Part shown: piece after piece, positions 8,220 through 17,534 of the stretch
How positions within the stretch are numbered: position 1 is the stretch's first letter
Layout: each line of letters starts with the position of its first letter
Source: Kitasatospora purpeofusca
GTDB lineage: Bacteria > Actinomycetota > Actinomycetes > Streptomycetales > Streptomycetaceae
Length of the DNA stretch: 64,000 nt
Reading direction: 5' to 3'
Assembly: GCF_000718025.1 (NCBI RefSeq)
Contig: NZ_JODS01000003.1
Coordinates: forward strand, 434,001 to 498,000
Position numbers and translations under genes: made by a program
The notes under the pieces: model-generated
The model's database searches: none
What the model was told of the DNA's origin: nothing
What the model saw: the letters and a program-made list of their open reading frames with translations, nothing else

Positions 8220-9026
8220 ATGAGCACCGCCCCGCTGGATACCCCGTTCGCCGCCCTCCACCGCCGCCCGGGCGAGCCGCTGCTGCTCCCCAACGCCTGG
8301 GACCACGCCTCCGCCGCCGTCCTCGCCGAGCAGGGCTTCGCCGCGATCGGCACCACCAGCCTCGGCGTCGCGGCGGCGGCCGGGCTGCCCGACGGTGCCG
8401 CCGCCACCCGGGACGAGACGCTCCGGCTGGCCCGGCGCCTCGGCCGGTCCGGGCGCTATCTGCTCTCCGTCGACGTGGAGAACGGGTTCAGCGACGACCC
8501 GGCCGAAGTCGCCGACCTGGCCGTCGAGTTGGCGGAGTACGGGGTGGTCGGCGTCAATCTGGAGGACGGCCGCCCGGACGGCACACTCACCCCCGCGACC
8601 GTGCACACCGCCAAGATCGCCGCGATCAAGGCCGCGGTGCCGGCGCTGTTCGTCAACGCCCGCACCGACACCCGCTGGCTCGCGGTGCCGGATCCCGCCG
8701 AGGAGACCGGCCGCCGACTCGCCGCCTACGAACAGGCGGGCGCGGACGGCCTGTTCGTGCCCGGGCTGACCGACCCGGCCGCCGTCGCGCGGATCCGCGG
8801 CACCGTCACCGCCCCGCTGAACATCCTCTGGTCCCCGACCGGCCCCACCCTGGCCGAACTCGCGGCGCTCGGGGTCGCCCGGGTCAGTCTCGGCTCGCTG
8901 CTCTACCGGACCGCCCTCGGGGCCGCCGTCTCGACCGCCCTCGCCGTCCGCGACGGCGCCCCGGCGGCCGCAGCCGGCACTCCCGGGTACGCCGCGGTGC
9001 AGTCCCTGTACGCCGACGGGCGGTGA
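8220..9026 (+). CDS. Isocitrate lyase/PEP mutase family protein
   Basis: A 268-residue TIM-barrel enzyme of the isocitrate lyase/phosphoenolpyruvate mutase superfamily, which makes or breaks C-C or C-P bonds next to a carboxylate. Visible family features are LLPNAWDHASAAVLAEQGFAAIGTTS near the N terminus, the acidic metal site LSVDVENGF, the strand GVNLEDG and FVNARTD. The catalytic Lys-Lys-Cys-Gly-His loop of true isocitrate lyases is missing, so a PEP mutase, oxaloacetate hydrolase or carboxy-phosphonopyruvate-like role is more likely. No phosphonate genes are nearby, so I do not call a phosphonate pathway. The ATG at 8220 follows GAGAGGA. Regulated probably by the divergent ArsR-type protein. 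Confidence 0.85.
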   Translation: MSTAPLDTPFAALHRRPGEPLLLPNAWDHASAAVLAEQGFAAIGTTSLGVAAAAGLPDGAAATRDETLRLARRLGRSGRYLLSVDVENGFSDDPAEVADLAVELAEYGVVGVNLEDGRPDGTLTPATVHTAKIAAIKAAVPALFVNARTDTRWLAVPDPAEETGRRLAAYEQAGADGLFVPGLTDPAAVARIRGTVTAPLNILWSPTGPTLAELAALGVARVSLGSLLYRTALGAAVSTALAVRDGAPAAAAGTPGYAAVQSLYADGR

Positions 9027-9067
9027 GGGCGGGGCCCGGCCGGTGACGAGACGGCGGGGGCCGGACG

Positions 9068-9559
9068 TCAGCCGTCGTTCGTGAGGTACCGGCGGCCGGG
9101 GATCTGCTCGAAGATCAGGTTGGTCCGGGTCTGCGCCACCGCCGGGTGGGTGGTGAGGTGGTCCACCACGAAGTCGCGCAGCTCCTCCGGTCCGGCCACG
9201 CCCACATGCAGCAGGTAGTCGTCGGACCCGGCCATGTGGAACACCGCCAGGACGCCGGGCAGGTCGGGCGCGCTGCTGCGGAAGCTCTCGTTCTGCTCAC
9301 GGGTGTGCGCCCGCAACCGGACCGAGATCATCGCCTGCAGCGGCAGTCCGATCGCCGCCGGGTCGATCTCGGTCCGGAAGGCGCGGATGATGCCGCGTTC
9401 GCGCAGGGTGCGCACCCGCGCCAGGCAGGTCGAGGGGGCGATGCCCACGGCCTCGGCGAGCGCGTTGTTCGGCGTGCGGGCGTTCTCGGCGAGGACGCGC
9501 AGAATCGCGCGGTCGATGTCGTCGACGGGCGCCCGGTGGGCCTGCGGAAAATTCGGCAC
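9068..9559 (-). CDS. Lrp/AsnC family transcriptional regulator
   Basis: A 163-residue regulator: an N-terminal helix-turn-helix (VDDIDRAILRVLAENARTPNNALAEAVGIAPSTCLARVRTLR in two pieces, residues about 12-55) and a C-terminal RAM ligand-binding domain (GVLAVFHMAGSDDYLLHVG). Lrp/AsnC proteins sense amino acids as octamers. I used the GTG at 9559; the upstream frame to 9757 would run over the divergent promoter. The gene is divergent from the amino acid decarboxylase at 9718, and a dyad lies between them, so control of that gene by its substrate amino acid is the simple reading. Confidence 0.88.
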   Translation of the reverse strand: MPNFPQAHRAPVDDIDRAILRVLAENARTPNNALAEAVGIAPSTCLARVRTLRERGIIRAFRTEIDPAAIGLPLQAMISVRLRAHTREQNESFRSSAPDLPGVLAVFHMAGSDDYLLHVGVAGPEELRDFVVDHLTTHPAVAQTRTNLIFEQIPGRRYLTNDG

Positions 9560-9600
9560 GTCGCCCAGAGTCGCCGACCCGGCCGCACATTGGCAAGGCA

Positions 9601-9625
9601 AACATGATCGATTTCGAATCTTGTT
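9601..9625. promoter_or_regulatory. Probable AsnC/Lrp operator between divergent genes
   Basis: Imperfect dyad AACATGAT - 9 bases - ATCTTGTT (arms differ at one position), AT-rich in an otherwise GC-rich region, with TTCGAA in the spacer. It sits between the start codons of the AsnC-type regulator and the decarboxylase. Binding is inferred. Confidence 0.5.
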
Positions 9626-9717
9626 CGGAAGGCTGTCGCCGGGGTGCGGAGAAGTTCCATTCTGGCGGGTGAGCGGCCCCGGCCGACCCCGCCCAGCGAA
9701 CCCGGAGTGCCGCGCCC

Positions 9718-11292
9718 ATGAGCCCCACCACCGTCCCCGCCCCACTGCTCCCGGCACAGGCCCCGGCCCCCGCTGCTCTCGACCTCGCCGGCACCGCCGA
9801 TCTCGACGCGGAGCCGGAGCGCGGTGACTTCGCGATACCCGCCGAGGGCCTCACCGACGGCGAGCGGCTGCGCGCGCTCGACCGGATGGACGGCTACCTC
9901 ACCCGCAAGCGCCGGCACCTGGTCGGCTACCAGGCCACCCAGGAGCTCGCGGGCAGCGCGCTCGACCTCGCCCGCTTCATGCTCAGCAACATCAACAACC
10001 TCGGCGACCCGTTCCAGAGCGGTGGCTACAAGCCCAACACCAAGGTCGTCGAGCGCGCGGTGCTCGACTACTACGCGCGGCTCTGGCACGCCGGGCCGTC
10101 GTACGACCCGGCCGACCCGGAGTCGTACTGGGGCTACATGCTGTCCATGGGCTCGACCGAGGGCAACATGTACGCGCTCTGGAACGCGCGCGACTACCTG
10201 ACCCGGCCCGGCGCGCCCCGGCCGGTGGCCTTCTACTCCGAGGACACCCACTACTCCTTCGCCAAGGCCGTCCGGGTGCTCGGCGTCGACACCTTCGCCG
10301 CCGTGGGCGCGGCGGACTACCCCGGTGAGTGCCCGCTCGGCGGCGACTGGCCCGCCGAGGTGCCCTCGATGCCCGGCCCGTCCGGCCGCTCCTGGGACGG
10401 ATCCGGGGCGGTGGACGCCGAAGCGCTCGCCGTCCTGGTGGAGTTCTTCGCGGCGAAGGGGCACCCGATCTTCGTCAACTTCAACCTCGGCAGCACCTTC
10501 AAGGGCGCCCACGACGACGTCCGGGGCGCGTGCGAGCTGCTGCTGCCGGTCTTCGAGCGGCACGGGCTGCTGCCCGGCGCCGGGGACGACGCCCGCCGGG
10601 GCTTCTGGATCCACGTGGACGGCGCGCTCGGCGCCGGCTACGCGCCGTTCCTGCGGATGGCCGCGGCGGACCCGGCGTTCGGCTGGACGCCGGAGGCCGA
10701 GCTGTCGGAGTTCGACTTCGGCCTCACCCTGCCGACCGGGGAGGCGGGGGAGGCCCGGGAGGTCGACATGGTCGCGTCGATCGCGATGAGCGGGCACAAG
10801 TGGGCCGGTGTGCCGTGGCCCTGCGGCGTCTTCATGACCAGGACCAAGTACCAGCTCGAACCGCCGACCCAGCCCGAGTACATCGGCGCCCCGGACAGCA
10901 CCTTCGCCGGCTCCCGCAACGGGTTCTCGCCGCTGGTGCTGTGGGACCACCTGTCCCGGCTCTCCTACCGCGACCAGGTCGACCGGATCCGCCGCTCCCA
11001 GGAGCTGGCCGAGTACCTGGAGAGCGGGCTGCGCGAACTGGAGCGGGAGACCGGCGCCGAGCTCTGGCCCGCCCGCACCCCGGGCGCGATCACAGTGCGC
11101 TTCCGCAAGCCCAGCCCCGCGCTGGTGGCCAAGTGGTCGCTCTCCTCCGAGAACGTCCTGACCACCCCCGGCGACCCGGCCGGCCTGCGCGGCTACGTGC
11201 ACGTCTTCCTGATGCCCTCGGTCGACCGCTCCAAGCTGGACGCCCTGCTGGCCGACCTCGCCCGGGACCCGGTGATCCTCGGCGCCGAGTGA
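9718..11292 (+). CDS. PLP-dependent amino acid decarboxylase (group II)
   Basis: A 524-residue pyridoxal-phosphate enzyme of the glutamate/histidine/aromatic amino acid decarboxylase fold. The PLP lysine is K361 in MSGHKWAG; the cofactor-stacking region is MGSTEGNMYALW with HVDGALGAGY containing the Asp that binds the pyridine nitrogen. Substrate cannot be read from sequence; histidine, valine or another neutral amino acid are possible. The first 30 residues are Pro/Ala-rich and not conserved. It faces an AsnC-type regulator across a short promoter region, consistent with induction by the amino acid substrate. No amine exporter or modifying enzyme follows; the next genes are a convergent two-component pair. 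Confidence 0.85.
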   Translation: MSPTTVPAPLLPAQAPAPAALDLAGTADLDAEPERGDFAIPAEGLTDGERLRALDRMDGYLTRKRRHLVGYQATQELAGSALDLARFMLSNINNLGDPFQSGGYKPNTKVVERAVLDYYARLWHAGPSYDPADPESYWGYMLSMGSTEGNMYALWNARDYLTRPGAPRPVAFYSEDTHYSFAKAVRVLGVDTFAAVGAADYPGECPLGGDWPAEVPSMPGPSGRSWDGSGAVDAEALAVLVEFFAAKGHPIFVNFNLGSTFKGAHDDVRGACELLLPVFERHGLLPGAGDDARRGFWIHVDGALGAGYAPFLRMAAADPAFGWTPEAELSEFDFGLTLPTGEAGEAREVDMVASIAMSGHKWAGVPWPCGVFMTRTKYQLEPPTQPEYIGAPDSTFAGSRNGFSPLVLWDHLSRLSYRDQVDRIRRSQELAEYLESGLRELERETGAELWPARTPGAITVRFRKPSPALVAKWSLSSENVLTTPGDPAGLRGYVHVFLMPSVDRSKLDALLADLARDPVILGAE

Positions 11293-11317
11293 CGTCCGGG
11301 GCGCCCCGGACCCGCTC

Positions 11318-12013
11318 CTAGGCCTGGTCGCCGCCGCCCGTGCGGGCGGTGATCAGGCCGGACTCGTAGGCGGCGATGACCGCCTGGGCGCGGTCGCGGA
11401 CGTCCAGCTTGCCGAAGATGCTGGTGATGTGGTTCTTCACCGTGGAGTGACTGATGTCCATGGAGCGGGCGATCCCGGTGTTGTCGAGGCCGGTGGCCAT
11501 CAGCCGCCAGACCTCCACCTCGCGCGGTGTGAGCTCGCCCGTCACGGCGGCGGGCGGCGGCGGGGTGTCGAGGGGCGCCCGGACGTAGGTGGAGATCAGC
11601 CGGGAGAGCAGCCGCGGCGCGACCACCGCCTCTCCGGCGTGGACGGTGCGGATCGCCGCGCCGAGGTCCTCCGGCGAGACGTCCTTGGGGAGGAAGCCGT
11701 GGGCGCCGGCCCGCAGCGCGGCCACCACGTACTCGTCCATGTCGAAGGTGCTGAGCGCCAGGACCTTGCAGTCGGGCAGGGTGCGGGACAGCTCCTCGGT
11801 GGCGCCGACGCCGTCCAGGACGGGCATCCGGATGTCCATCACCACGACGTCGGGGCGCAGCCGGTGGGCCAGGGCGACGGCCTGTTCGCCGTCCTCGGCC
11901 TCGCCCACCACCTCGACGGTCGGGTCCGGCGAGAGGATCAGCGACAGCCCGCGCCGCACCAGCGGCTGGTCGTCCACGAGGAGGACCCGGATCGGGGGCG
12001 TCGTGGTGGTCAT
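11318..12013 (-). CDS. NarL/LuxR-type response regulator
   Basis: A 231-residue two-component response regulator. Receiver domain: RVLLVDDQPLVRRGL with acidic pocket Asp-Asp, phosphoacceptor Asp in VVVMDIRMP (near residue 59), Lys in FLPKD. C-terminal LuxR-type HTH: LTPREVEVWRLMATGLDNTGIA and STVKNHITSIFGKL. Its ATG overlaps the TGA of the upstream kinase gene (ATGA), so the two are translationally coupled. Targets are unknown; the MMPL exporter across the divergent promoter is a candidate. Confidence 0.92.
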   Translation of the reverse strand: MTTTTPPIRVLLVDDQPLVRRGLSLILSPDPTVEVVGEAEDGEQAVALAHRLRPDVVVMDIRMPVLDGVGATEELSRTLPDCKVLALSTFDMDEYVVAALRAGAHGFLPKDVSPEDLGAAIRTVHAGEAVVAPRLLSRLISTYVRAPLDTPPPPAAVTGELTPREVEVWRLMATGLDNTGIARSMDISHSTVKNHITSIFGKLDVRDRAQAVIAAYESGLITARTGGGDQA

Positions 12014-13281
12014 CGGGTCACCTTCCCGTGCTGGACGGCCGCCTCTGCGGTCTCGTCGGGGGCCAGCGGCAGTTCGGCCAGGACGGCGAAGCCGCCCTCC
12101 GGCCGTGGACCGGTTGTCAGTGCGCCGCCGTGCAGGGCGACCCGTTCGCGCATGCCGATCAGGCCGTAGCCGCCCCGCTCCCCGGCGGCCGGCCCGGTGT
12201 CCGGCGGGGCGAAGCCCGCGCCGTCGTCCAGCACCTCGACGGTGATCCCGTCCGACCGGTAGCCGATCCGGACGGACGCGCGGGCCGGTCCGGCGTACTT
12301 GCGGGCGTTGGTGAGGCCCTCCTGGACGATCCGGAACACCGTCAGGCCGACGGTCGGCGGCAGCGGCTGCGGGGCGCCGCGGACGCTGAGCTCGGTGGGC
12401 AGTCCGGCCCGGCGGGACTCCTCGACCAGCCGGTCGAGGTCCTCCACCCCGGGCTGGGGCGAGGGCGGGGCGGCGTCCGGTTCGTCGCCGGCCCGCAGGA
12501 CGTTCAGCAGCTGGCGCATCTCGCGCAGGGCCAGCCGGCCGGAGGACTCCAGGGTGACCAGGGCGTCCCGGACCACCTCCGGGTTGGCGAGGTTGGCCCG
12601 GGCGCCGCCCGCCATCAACTGCATGGTGGTGATGTGGTGGGCCACGATGTCGTGCAGCTCCCGTGCGATGCGGCGGCGTTCCTCGGCCACCGCGCGGTCG
12701 GCCAGCAACTGGCGGTTGGCCGCGACCTCGCGCTGCCAGCGCGAGATCGCGAGGCCGCCGGCGGCGACCAGCGCGGTGGAGGCGGTGGCGGCGATGGCTT
12801 CCGCCGAGCCCGGGACGCCGAAGCCGCTCTGGCTGATCATGGTCGCCAATGCCGTCGCCGCGCTCGCGGCGGCGGTGGCACGACCGCTGCAGTGCCGGGC
12901 GACCGAGTACACGGCCACCGTGAGGACGGCGCCGAAGTGAGCCCCCATCGGCGCGAGCACGTTGGCCAGGCTCCCCAGCACCAGGACGGCGGCGAGCGTC
13001 CCCAGCGGGCGGTGGCGCCGGGCGACCAGCGGCAGGCCCGACAGCAGCAGGACGAGGAAGCCCGGGACGCTGATGCCGCGGTCGCCCTCGACCTGGTCGA
13101 AGAGCAGGTAGGCCACCAGGTCGAGCAGGCCGGCGCCGACGGCCACCAGCCCGTCGGTGTGGCTCCACGGGGTGCCGTCCGCTGTGCCGGGCGGGCTTCC
13201 GGGCGGACCCCCGGCATCGGCCGTGCCCGCTGCGGGGCGCTGACGCCCGTCCATCTCGGTCCTCCCGGGCTGATCAGCCAT
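12010..13281 (-). CDS. DesK-type sensor histidine kinase
   Basis: A 423-residue membrane kinase partnered with the response regulator that follows. N-terminal part has about four to five hydrophobic segments (for example VAVGAGLLDLVAYLLF and VPGFLVLLLSGLPLVA). The HisKA_3 phosphoacceptor is in RRRIARELHDIVAHHITTMQ; the ATPase domain shows GYGLIGMRERVALHGG near the C terminus. The ATG at 13281 follows GGGGGCGTC. The kinase senses an unknown membrane or envelope signal. Much longer open frames on this strand, running upstream over the MMPL gene, are not real. Confidence 0.9.
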   Translation of the reverse strand: MADQPGRTEMDGRQRPAAGTADAGGPPGSPPGTADGTPWSHTDGLVAVGAGLLDLVAYLLFDQVEGDRGISVPGFLVLLLSGLPLVARRHRPLGTLAAVLVLGSLANVLAPMGAHFGAVLTVAVYSVARHCSGRATAAASAATALATMISQSGFGVPGSAEAIAATASTALVAAGGLAISRWQREVAANRQLLADRAVAEERRRIARELHDIVAHHITTMQLMAGGARANLANPEVVRDALVTLESSGRLALREMRQLLNVLRAGDEPDAAPPSPQPGVEDLDRLVEESRRAGLPTELSVRGAPQPLPPTVGLTVFRIVQEGLTNARKYAGPARASVRIGYRSDGITVEVLDDGAGFAPPDTGPAAGERGGYGLIGMRERVALHGGALTTGPRPEGGFAVLAELPLAPDETAEAAVQHGKVTR

Positions 13282-13515
13282 GACGCCCCCATTCTGGCAC
13301 CGGCCCGCCGGGCCGGGCGTGGTCCCCGCGGCCGAGAGCCGGAGGCCGGGCCCAGGACCACGGTCCCGGGTCCGGGCGGGCCGGGGGAGCAGGACCCCCG
13401 GTCCGGATCGTCCGTCGCCCCGACGCCCGACCCCCCTTCCGCCTGATGGTCTTGGAACAGGCCGGGAACCCCCGGTTCCCAAGCCGACGTTCGCGTCCAG
13501 CCACCGGAGGGCAGC

Positions 13516-15723
13516 GTGATCCGCGCACTGACCCGTTTCTCGACCAGGAACGCGTGGAAGGTCATCGCCCTCTGGGCGGTCCTCGGCGTCGGGCTCACCC
13601 TGCTGAGCCCGATGCTGATGTCCCGCGTCACCCAGTCGCAGAGCGGCGACTTCCTGCCCGCGAGCTACGACTCGGCGGCGGCCCTGCGGATCGCCGAGGA
13701 GAACTTCGGGATCGACCCGGACGCCACCACGGTGACGGTGCTGGTCGCCAGGACCGACGGCAAGGCCCTCACCCCCGCCGACGAGAAGCGGATCGGGGCC
13801 GAGGCGGCGAAGCTCGGCCAGCGCCGGGTGGAGATGCCCCGGATGAAGGACGAGCCGAGCTTCCTGCTGCCGGACCGCTCCCAGACCCCCAAGGTCGCCC
13901 CCGCGATGGTCGCCCCCGACCGGAGCTTCGAGTTGCTGAGCGCCGAACTGACCGGCAACGCCGGGGACGACGGGGTCCAGAAGGTCTACCGCGCCTTCCG
14001 GGACGCCACCCGCGCTCAGTTCGCCGAGGCCGGGATGCGCACCGGGTTCACCGGTGGCCTGGCGGAGGCCGCCGACTCGGCCGACGACAACCGGACCGCC
14101 ACCAAGGTCGGCGGAGCCCTGGTGATGGGCCTGATCGTACTGCTCAACGTGCTGGTGTTCCGCAGCGTGCTGGCCGCCGTGCTGCCGCTGCTCGCCGTCG
14201 CCTTCATCGGTGGTGTGGCCGGCGGGGCCGTGGCCGGCGCGGCCTCCCTGACCGGGCTCAAGCTGGACGCCTCCACCCCGGGCCTGATCTCCGTGGTGCT
14301 GCTGGGCATCGGGATCGACTACCTGCTGTTCCTGCTCTTCCGGTTCCGCGAGCACCTGCGGGCCCGGCCCGAGCAGCCCGCCCGGGAGGCCGCCGCCGAG
14401 GTGGCCGGCCGGGTCGGTACGGCGATCACCTCCGCCGCGCTGACCATCGTGGCCGCCTTCGCGACCCTGGGTGTCGCCAGCTTCGGCCAGTTCCGCTCGC
14501 TCGGCCCGGCCATCGCGGTCGCCGTCCTGGTGATGCTGCTGGGCAGCCTCACCCTGATGCCCGCCCTGCTCGCCGCCTGCGGCCGCAAGATCTTCTGGCC
14601 GTCCAAGAGCCTGCGGCGGCAGCCGCGCGAGGGTGCCGCCGCCCGCTTCGGCGCGCTGGTCGCCCGTCGGCCCGCCGCGATGCTGCTGGCCTCCGTCGCG
14701 CTGCTCGGCGCCCTGGCCGCCGGGACGGTCGGCATCACGATGGACTACGGCCAGGGCGGCGGCTCCAAGACCGCTGCGGCGGCCACCGCCACCGAGATCT
14801 CCCGGGCGCTGCCGGCCGGCGTGTCCGACCCGACCAGCGTCTACGTCACCGCCGCCGGCGGCGGCCCCGTGGACCCGGGCAAGCTGGACGGCCTCTCCCG
14901 CGCCCTCGGCAAGGTCGAGGGGGTCGGCCAGGTCGGTGGCACGGTGCTGAGCCCGGACGCCCGCGCCGCCCGGATCGACCTCTACCTGACCGCCGACACC
15001 CAGAGCGCGAAGGCCCGCGAGCTGGCCTCCGGCCCGGTCCGCGCCGTCGTCGCGGCGAACACCCCGGCCGGTACCAGCGCCCATGTGGGCGGCACGGCGG
15101 CGATCTTCGCGGACATCTCGGTCGCCGTCGACCACGACCTGACCGTGGTCTTCCCGGTCGCGGCCGCCCTGATCGCCCTGATCCTTCTGCTGCTCCTGCG
15201 CAGCCTGCTGGCCCCGCTGGTGCTGATGCTCGCGGTCGGGCTCGGCTTCGCCGCCACCCTCGGCGCCTCGACCCTGGTGTTCCAGCACCTGCTGGACAAG
15301 CCCGGCGTCAGCTTCACCCTGCCGCTGGTGCTGTTCCTGTTCGTGGTGGCGCTGGGCACGGACTACAACATCCTCATCACCGACCGGATCCGGGAGGAGA
15401 TGGAGCAGCCCGGCCCGGTCCGCGGCGCCGTGGCCCGCGCCGTCCGCCACACCACGCCCGCCATCGCCACCGCGGGCCTGGTCCTGGCCGGCTCCTTCGC
15501 CACCCTGGCCACCACCCCGGGCAGCGAGCAGGTCGCCTTCGCGCTGACGCTCGGCATCCTGCTCTCGGCGCTCGTGCTCTCCCTGGTCCTGGTGCCGGCC
15601 ATGGCCGCGCTGCTCGGCCGCGGCCTCTGGTGGCCGCTGCGGACCGCTCCGCGCCACGCGTCCGCCGGGGCGCAGGCGGGGACGCCGGACCGGGAGCCCG
15701 TCCCCGAGCGGCTGAACGCCTGA
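13516..15723 (+). CDS. MMPL family RND-type membrane transporter
   Basis: A 735-residue transporter of the MMPL family, which exports lipids or hydrophobic metabolites in actinobacteria. Layout is typical: helix 1 (VIALWAVLGVGLTLL), a large external domain with FLPASYDSAAA, a block of five helices (ALVMGLIVLLNVLVF onward) with the GIDYLLFLLFRFRE signature, then the second helix-loop-block with GTDYNILITDRIREE near residue 615. These two Asp-Tyr pairs carry protons in the family. GTG start with GGAGG five bases upstream. It is divergent from the kinase/regulator pair at 12010, which may control it. Confidence 0.92.
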   Translation: MIRALTRFSTRNAWKVIALWAVLGVGLTLLSPMLMSRVTQSQSGDFLPASYDSAAALRIAEENFGIDPDATTVTVLVARTDGKALTPADEKRIGAEAAKLGQRRVEMPRMKDEPSFLLPDRSQTPKVAPAMVAPDRSFELLSAELTGNAGDDGVQKVYRAFRDATRAQFAEAGMRTGFTGGLAEAADSADDNRTATKVGGALVMGLIVLLNVLVFRSVLAAVLPLLAVAFIGGVAGGAVAGAASLTGLKLDASTPGLISVVLLGIGIDYLLFLLFRFREHLRARPEQPAREAAAEVAGRVGTAITSAALTIVAAFATLGVASFGQFRSLGPAIAVAVLVMLLGSLTLMPALLAACGRKIFWPSKSLRRQPREGAAARFGALVARRPAAMLLASVALLGALAAGTVGITMDYGQGGGSKTAAAATATEISRALPAGVSDPTSVYVTAAGGGPVDPGKLDGLSRALGKVEGVGQVGGTVLSPDARAARIDLYLTADTQSAKARELASGPVRAVVAANTPAGTSAHVGGTAAIFADISVAVDHDLTVVFPVAAALIALILLLLLRSLLAPLVLMLAVGLGFAATLGASTLVFQHLLDKPGVSFTLPLVLFLFVVALGTDYNILITDRIREEMEQPGPVRGAVARAVRHTTPAIATAGLVLAGSFATLATTPGSEQVAFALTLGILLSALVLSLVLVPAMAALLGRGLWWPLRTAPRHASAGAQAGTPDREPVPERLNA

Positions 15724-15739
15724 GCACCTGAGCACCTGA

Positions 15740-15811
15740 GCGTCCGACTGCTCGGACGCCTCGTACCCCCCTCGGCGCCCGGCCTGCCCCCGCAGGCCGG
15801 GTACCGAGGGG
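15740..15811. terminator. Bidirectional terminator region between convergent genes
   Basis: Two hairpins: GCGTCCGA-CTGC-TCGGACGC type stem at 15740-15759 and CCCGGCCTGC / GCAGGCCGGG at 15778-15802 enclosed by CCTCGG / CCGAGG. It separates the MMPL gene from the convergent MocR gene. A TGAGCACC direct repeat immediately follows the MMPL stop. Confidence 0.75.
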
Positions 15812-15812
15812 T

Positions 15813-17264
15813 TCACGTCGTTTCCCCGTCCTCCGCCCCCGGCAGCAACCGCCGGTAGGCGACGCCGAGTTCGGCGATCGCGCGGGCCAGCCCCTCGCAC
15901 CCGACGGTGGCGTAGCTGAGGACCAGGGCCGGCGGCCGGCCGGTGTCGGTGAGGGTGTGGAAGCGCCCGCCGCGGATCAGCACCGAGCGGGCGCGGGCGG
16001 CACGGATCAGGGCGTCCTCGCCCACGGCGGGCGGCAGTTCGAGGTACGCCTGCAGGCCGCCGTCGCCGCCGAGCACCCGGGTGCCGGGCAACTGCCGGGC
16101 CACCTCCCGCCGGACGACCTCCCGGCGGCCGGCGAACTCCGCGCGCAGGCGCCGCTGGTGGCGGTCGAGCCCCCCGGTGTCGATGAAGCGGGCGAAGGCG
16201 AGCTGTTCCAGGCCCGAGCAGCCGATGTCCCAGCCCGCGCGGACGTGCTCCAGCGAGGCCATCAGCTCGGACGGCGCGGCGAGCCAGCCCAGCCGCAGCG
16301 CGGGGGCGAGGACCTTGCTGGCGCTGCCCGCGTAGACGACCCGGTCCGGCGCCAGGCTCTGCAGGGCCGACGGCTGGCCTGAGCGGCTCCGGTAGGCGTT
16401 GTCGTAGTCGTCCTCGATGACGTAGCCGTCGACCGCGCGCGCCCAGGCGATCAACTGCTCCCGGCGCTCCCGGCTCAGGCACGCGCCGGTGGGGAACTGG
16501 TGGCCGGGGGTGGTCAGGACGGCTCGGGCGCCGGACTGTTCGAGCAGGTCGACGCGGATGCCCTCGGCGTCGACCGGGATGCCGACCGGCCGGATCCGGG
16601 CGCTCGCGATGAACTCCCGTTCGCCGGGGTGCCCCGGGTCCTCCACGGCCAGGGTCCGGTGGCCCCGGTCGCCGAGGACGCGGCAGAGCAGGGCGAGTCC
16701 CTGGGCGAAGCCCGAGGTGATCATGAGGTCCTCGGAGCGGGTGCGCACCCCGCGGACCCGGCCGAGGTAGCCCGCCAGGATGTGACGGGTCAACGGAACC
16801 CCGGCGGGCGGGGAGTAGCTGAGCTCGCGGTGGCCGGCGGCGCCCAGTGCGACGGTGACGCAGCGGATCCACTCCTGGCGCGGGAAGGCGAGCAGGTTGG
16901 AGGTGCCGGTCCGCAGGTCCCAGGCGGCCTCTCCGCCGTCGCCGTCCGCCGGGGCGGAGACGGAGGTGGCGGCCGCGGCGGTGAGGGCGGAGGACACCGG
17001 GGCCAGGCCGCCGCCGTCCTCGGCGACCGAGGTGCCCGAGCCGCGCCGGGTCACCAGGTAGCCCTCGGCGGTGAGTTGTTCGTACGCCTCCACCACCACA
17101 CTGCGCGAGACGCCCAGGTCGGTGGCGAGCTGGCGGCTGGAGGGTAATCGGGTTCCGGCGCGGAGGGTCCCGTCCTCGACCAGGCGACGTACCGCGTCCC
17201 GCACTTGTAGTGCCAGTGGGACGCGGGAGCCGCGATCGACGTCGAGAGCCAGATGCCAGGCCAA
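15813..17264 (-). CDS. MocR-type regulator (GntR HTH fused to aminotransferase fold)
   Basis: A 483-residue regulator: N-terminal GntR winged helix (VPLALQVRDAVRRLVEDG, LPSSRQLATDLGVSRSVVVEAY; residues about 12-75) fused to a fold-type I aminotransferase-like domain. The PLP lysine lies in YAGSASKVLAPALRLGW. MocR proteins use PLP or its amino acid adducts as signal. The start is the TTG at 17264, which has a perfect AGGAGG seven bases upstream; longer frames have no such site. It is divergent from the first gene of the biosynthetic locus (17535) and is the natural candidate regulator. Confidence 0.88.
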   Translation of the reverse strand: MAWHLALDVDRGSRVPLALQVRDAVRRLVEDGTLRAGTRLPSSRQLATDLGVSRSVVVEAYEQLTAEGYLVTRRGSGTSVAEDGGGLAPVSSALTAAAATSVSAPADGDGGEAAWDLRTGTSNLLAFPRQEWIRCVTVALGAAGHRELSYSPPAGVPLTRHILAGYLGRVRGVRTRSEDLMITSGFAQGLALLCRVLGDRGHRTLAVEDPGHPGEREFIASARIRPVGIPVDAEGIRVDLLEQSGARAVLTTPGHQFPTGACLSRERREQLIAWARAVDGYVIEDDYDNAYRSRSGQPSALQSLAPDRVVYAGSASKVLAPALRLGWLAAPSELMASLEHVRAGWDIGCSGLEQLAFARFIDTGGLDRHQRRLRAEFAGRREVVRREVARQLPGTRVLGGDGGLQAYLELPPAVGEDALIRAARARSVLIRGGRFHTLTDTGRPPALVLSYATVGCEGLARAIAELGVAYRRLLPGAEDGETT

Positions 17265-17534
17265 GTGGCCTCCTGTGCAGAGGGTGAAGTGGTATGGACC
17301 GAGCATTGTCACATTTGATGGACTCGTTCCGCACAGGCAACCGCCGCGCGGGAACGCGCGAGGGGCCCGGGGCCCGTCGCGGGGGCGGCAGGGCCGTCGA
17401 CCGGGCGTCACCGGGTGGCCGAGTGGACGGAAGTGGCACCAACAGATGTCCGGGAATTGGCCGCAGTCGGACGCGGCCGGCTCCCTATCGTCGGTCAGGT
17501 CATCAACCCAGCTCGGACGCGAAGGACTCACCTC

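Noticed and set aside
8220..9026. Phosphonate biosynthesis gene (PEP mutase proper)
   Set aside because: Family membership only; no phosphonopyruvate decarboxylase or other phosphonate genes nearby.
12010..17442. Minus-strand open frame of 1,810 codons across the MMPL gene
   Set aside because: Only its last 424 codons are a real gene (the kinase). The rest is the GC-bias shadow of the MMPL and MocR genes, with Arg/Gly/Ala/Pro-rich composition.
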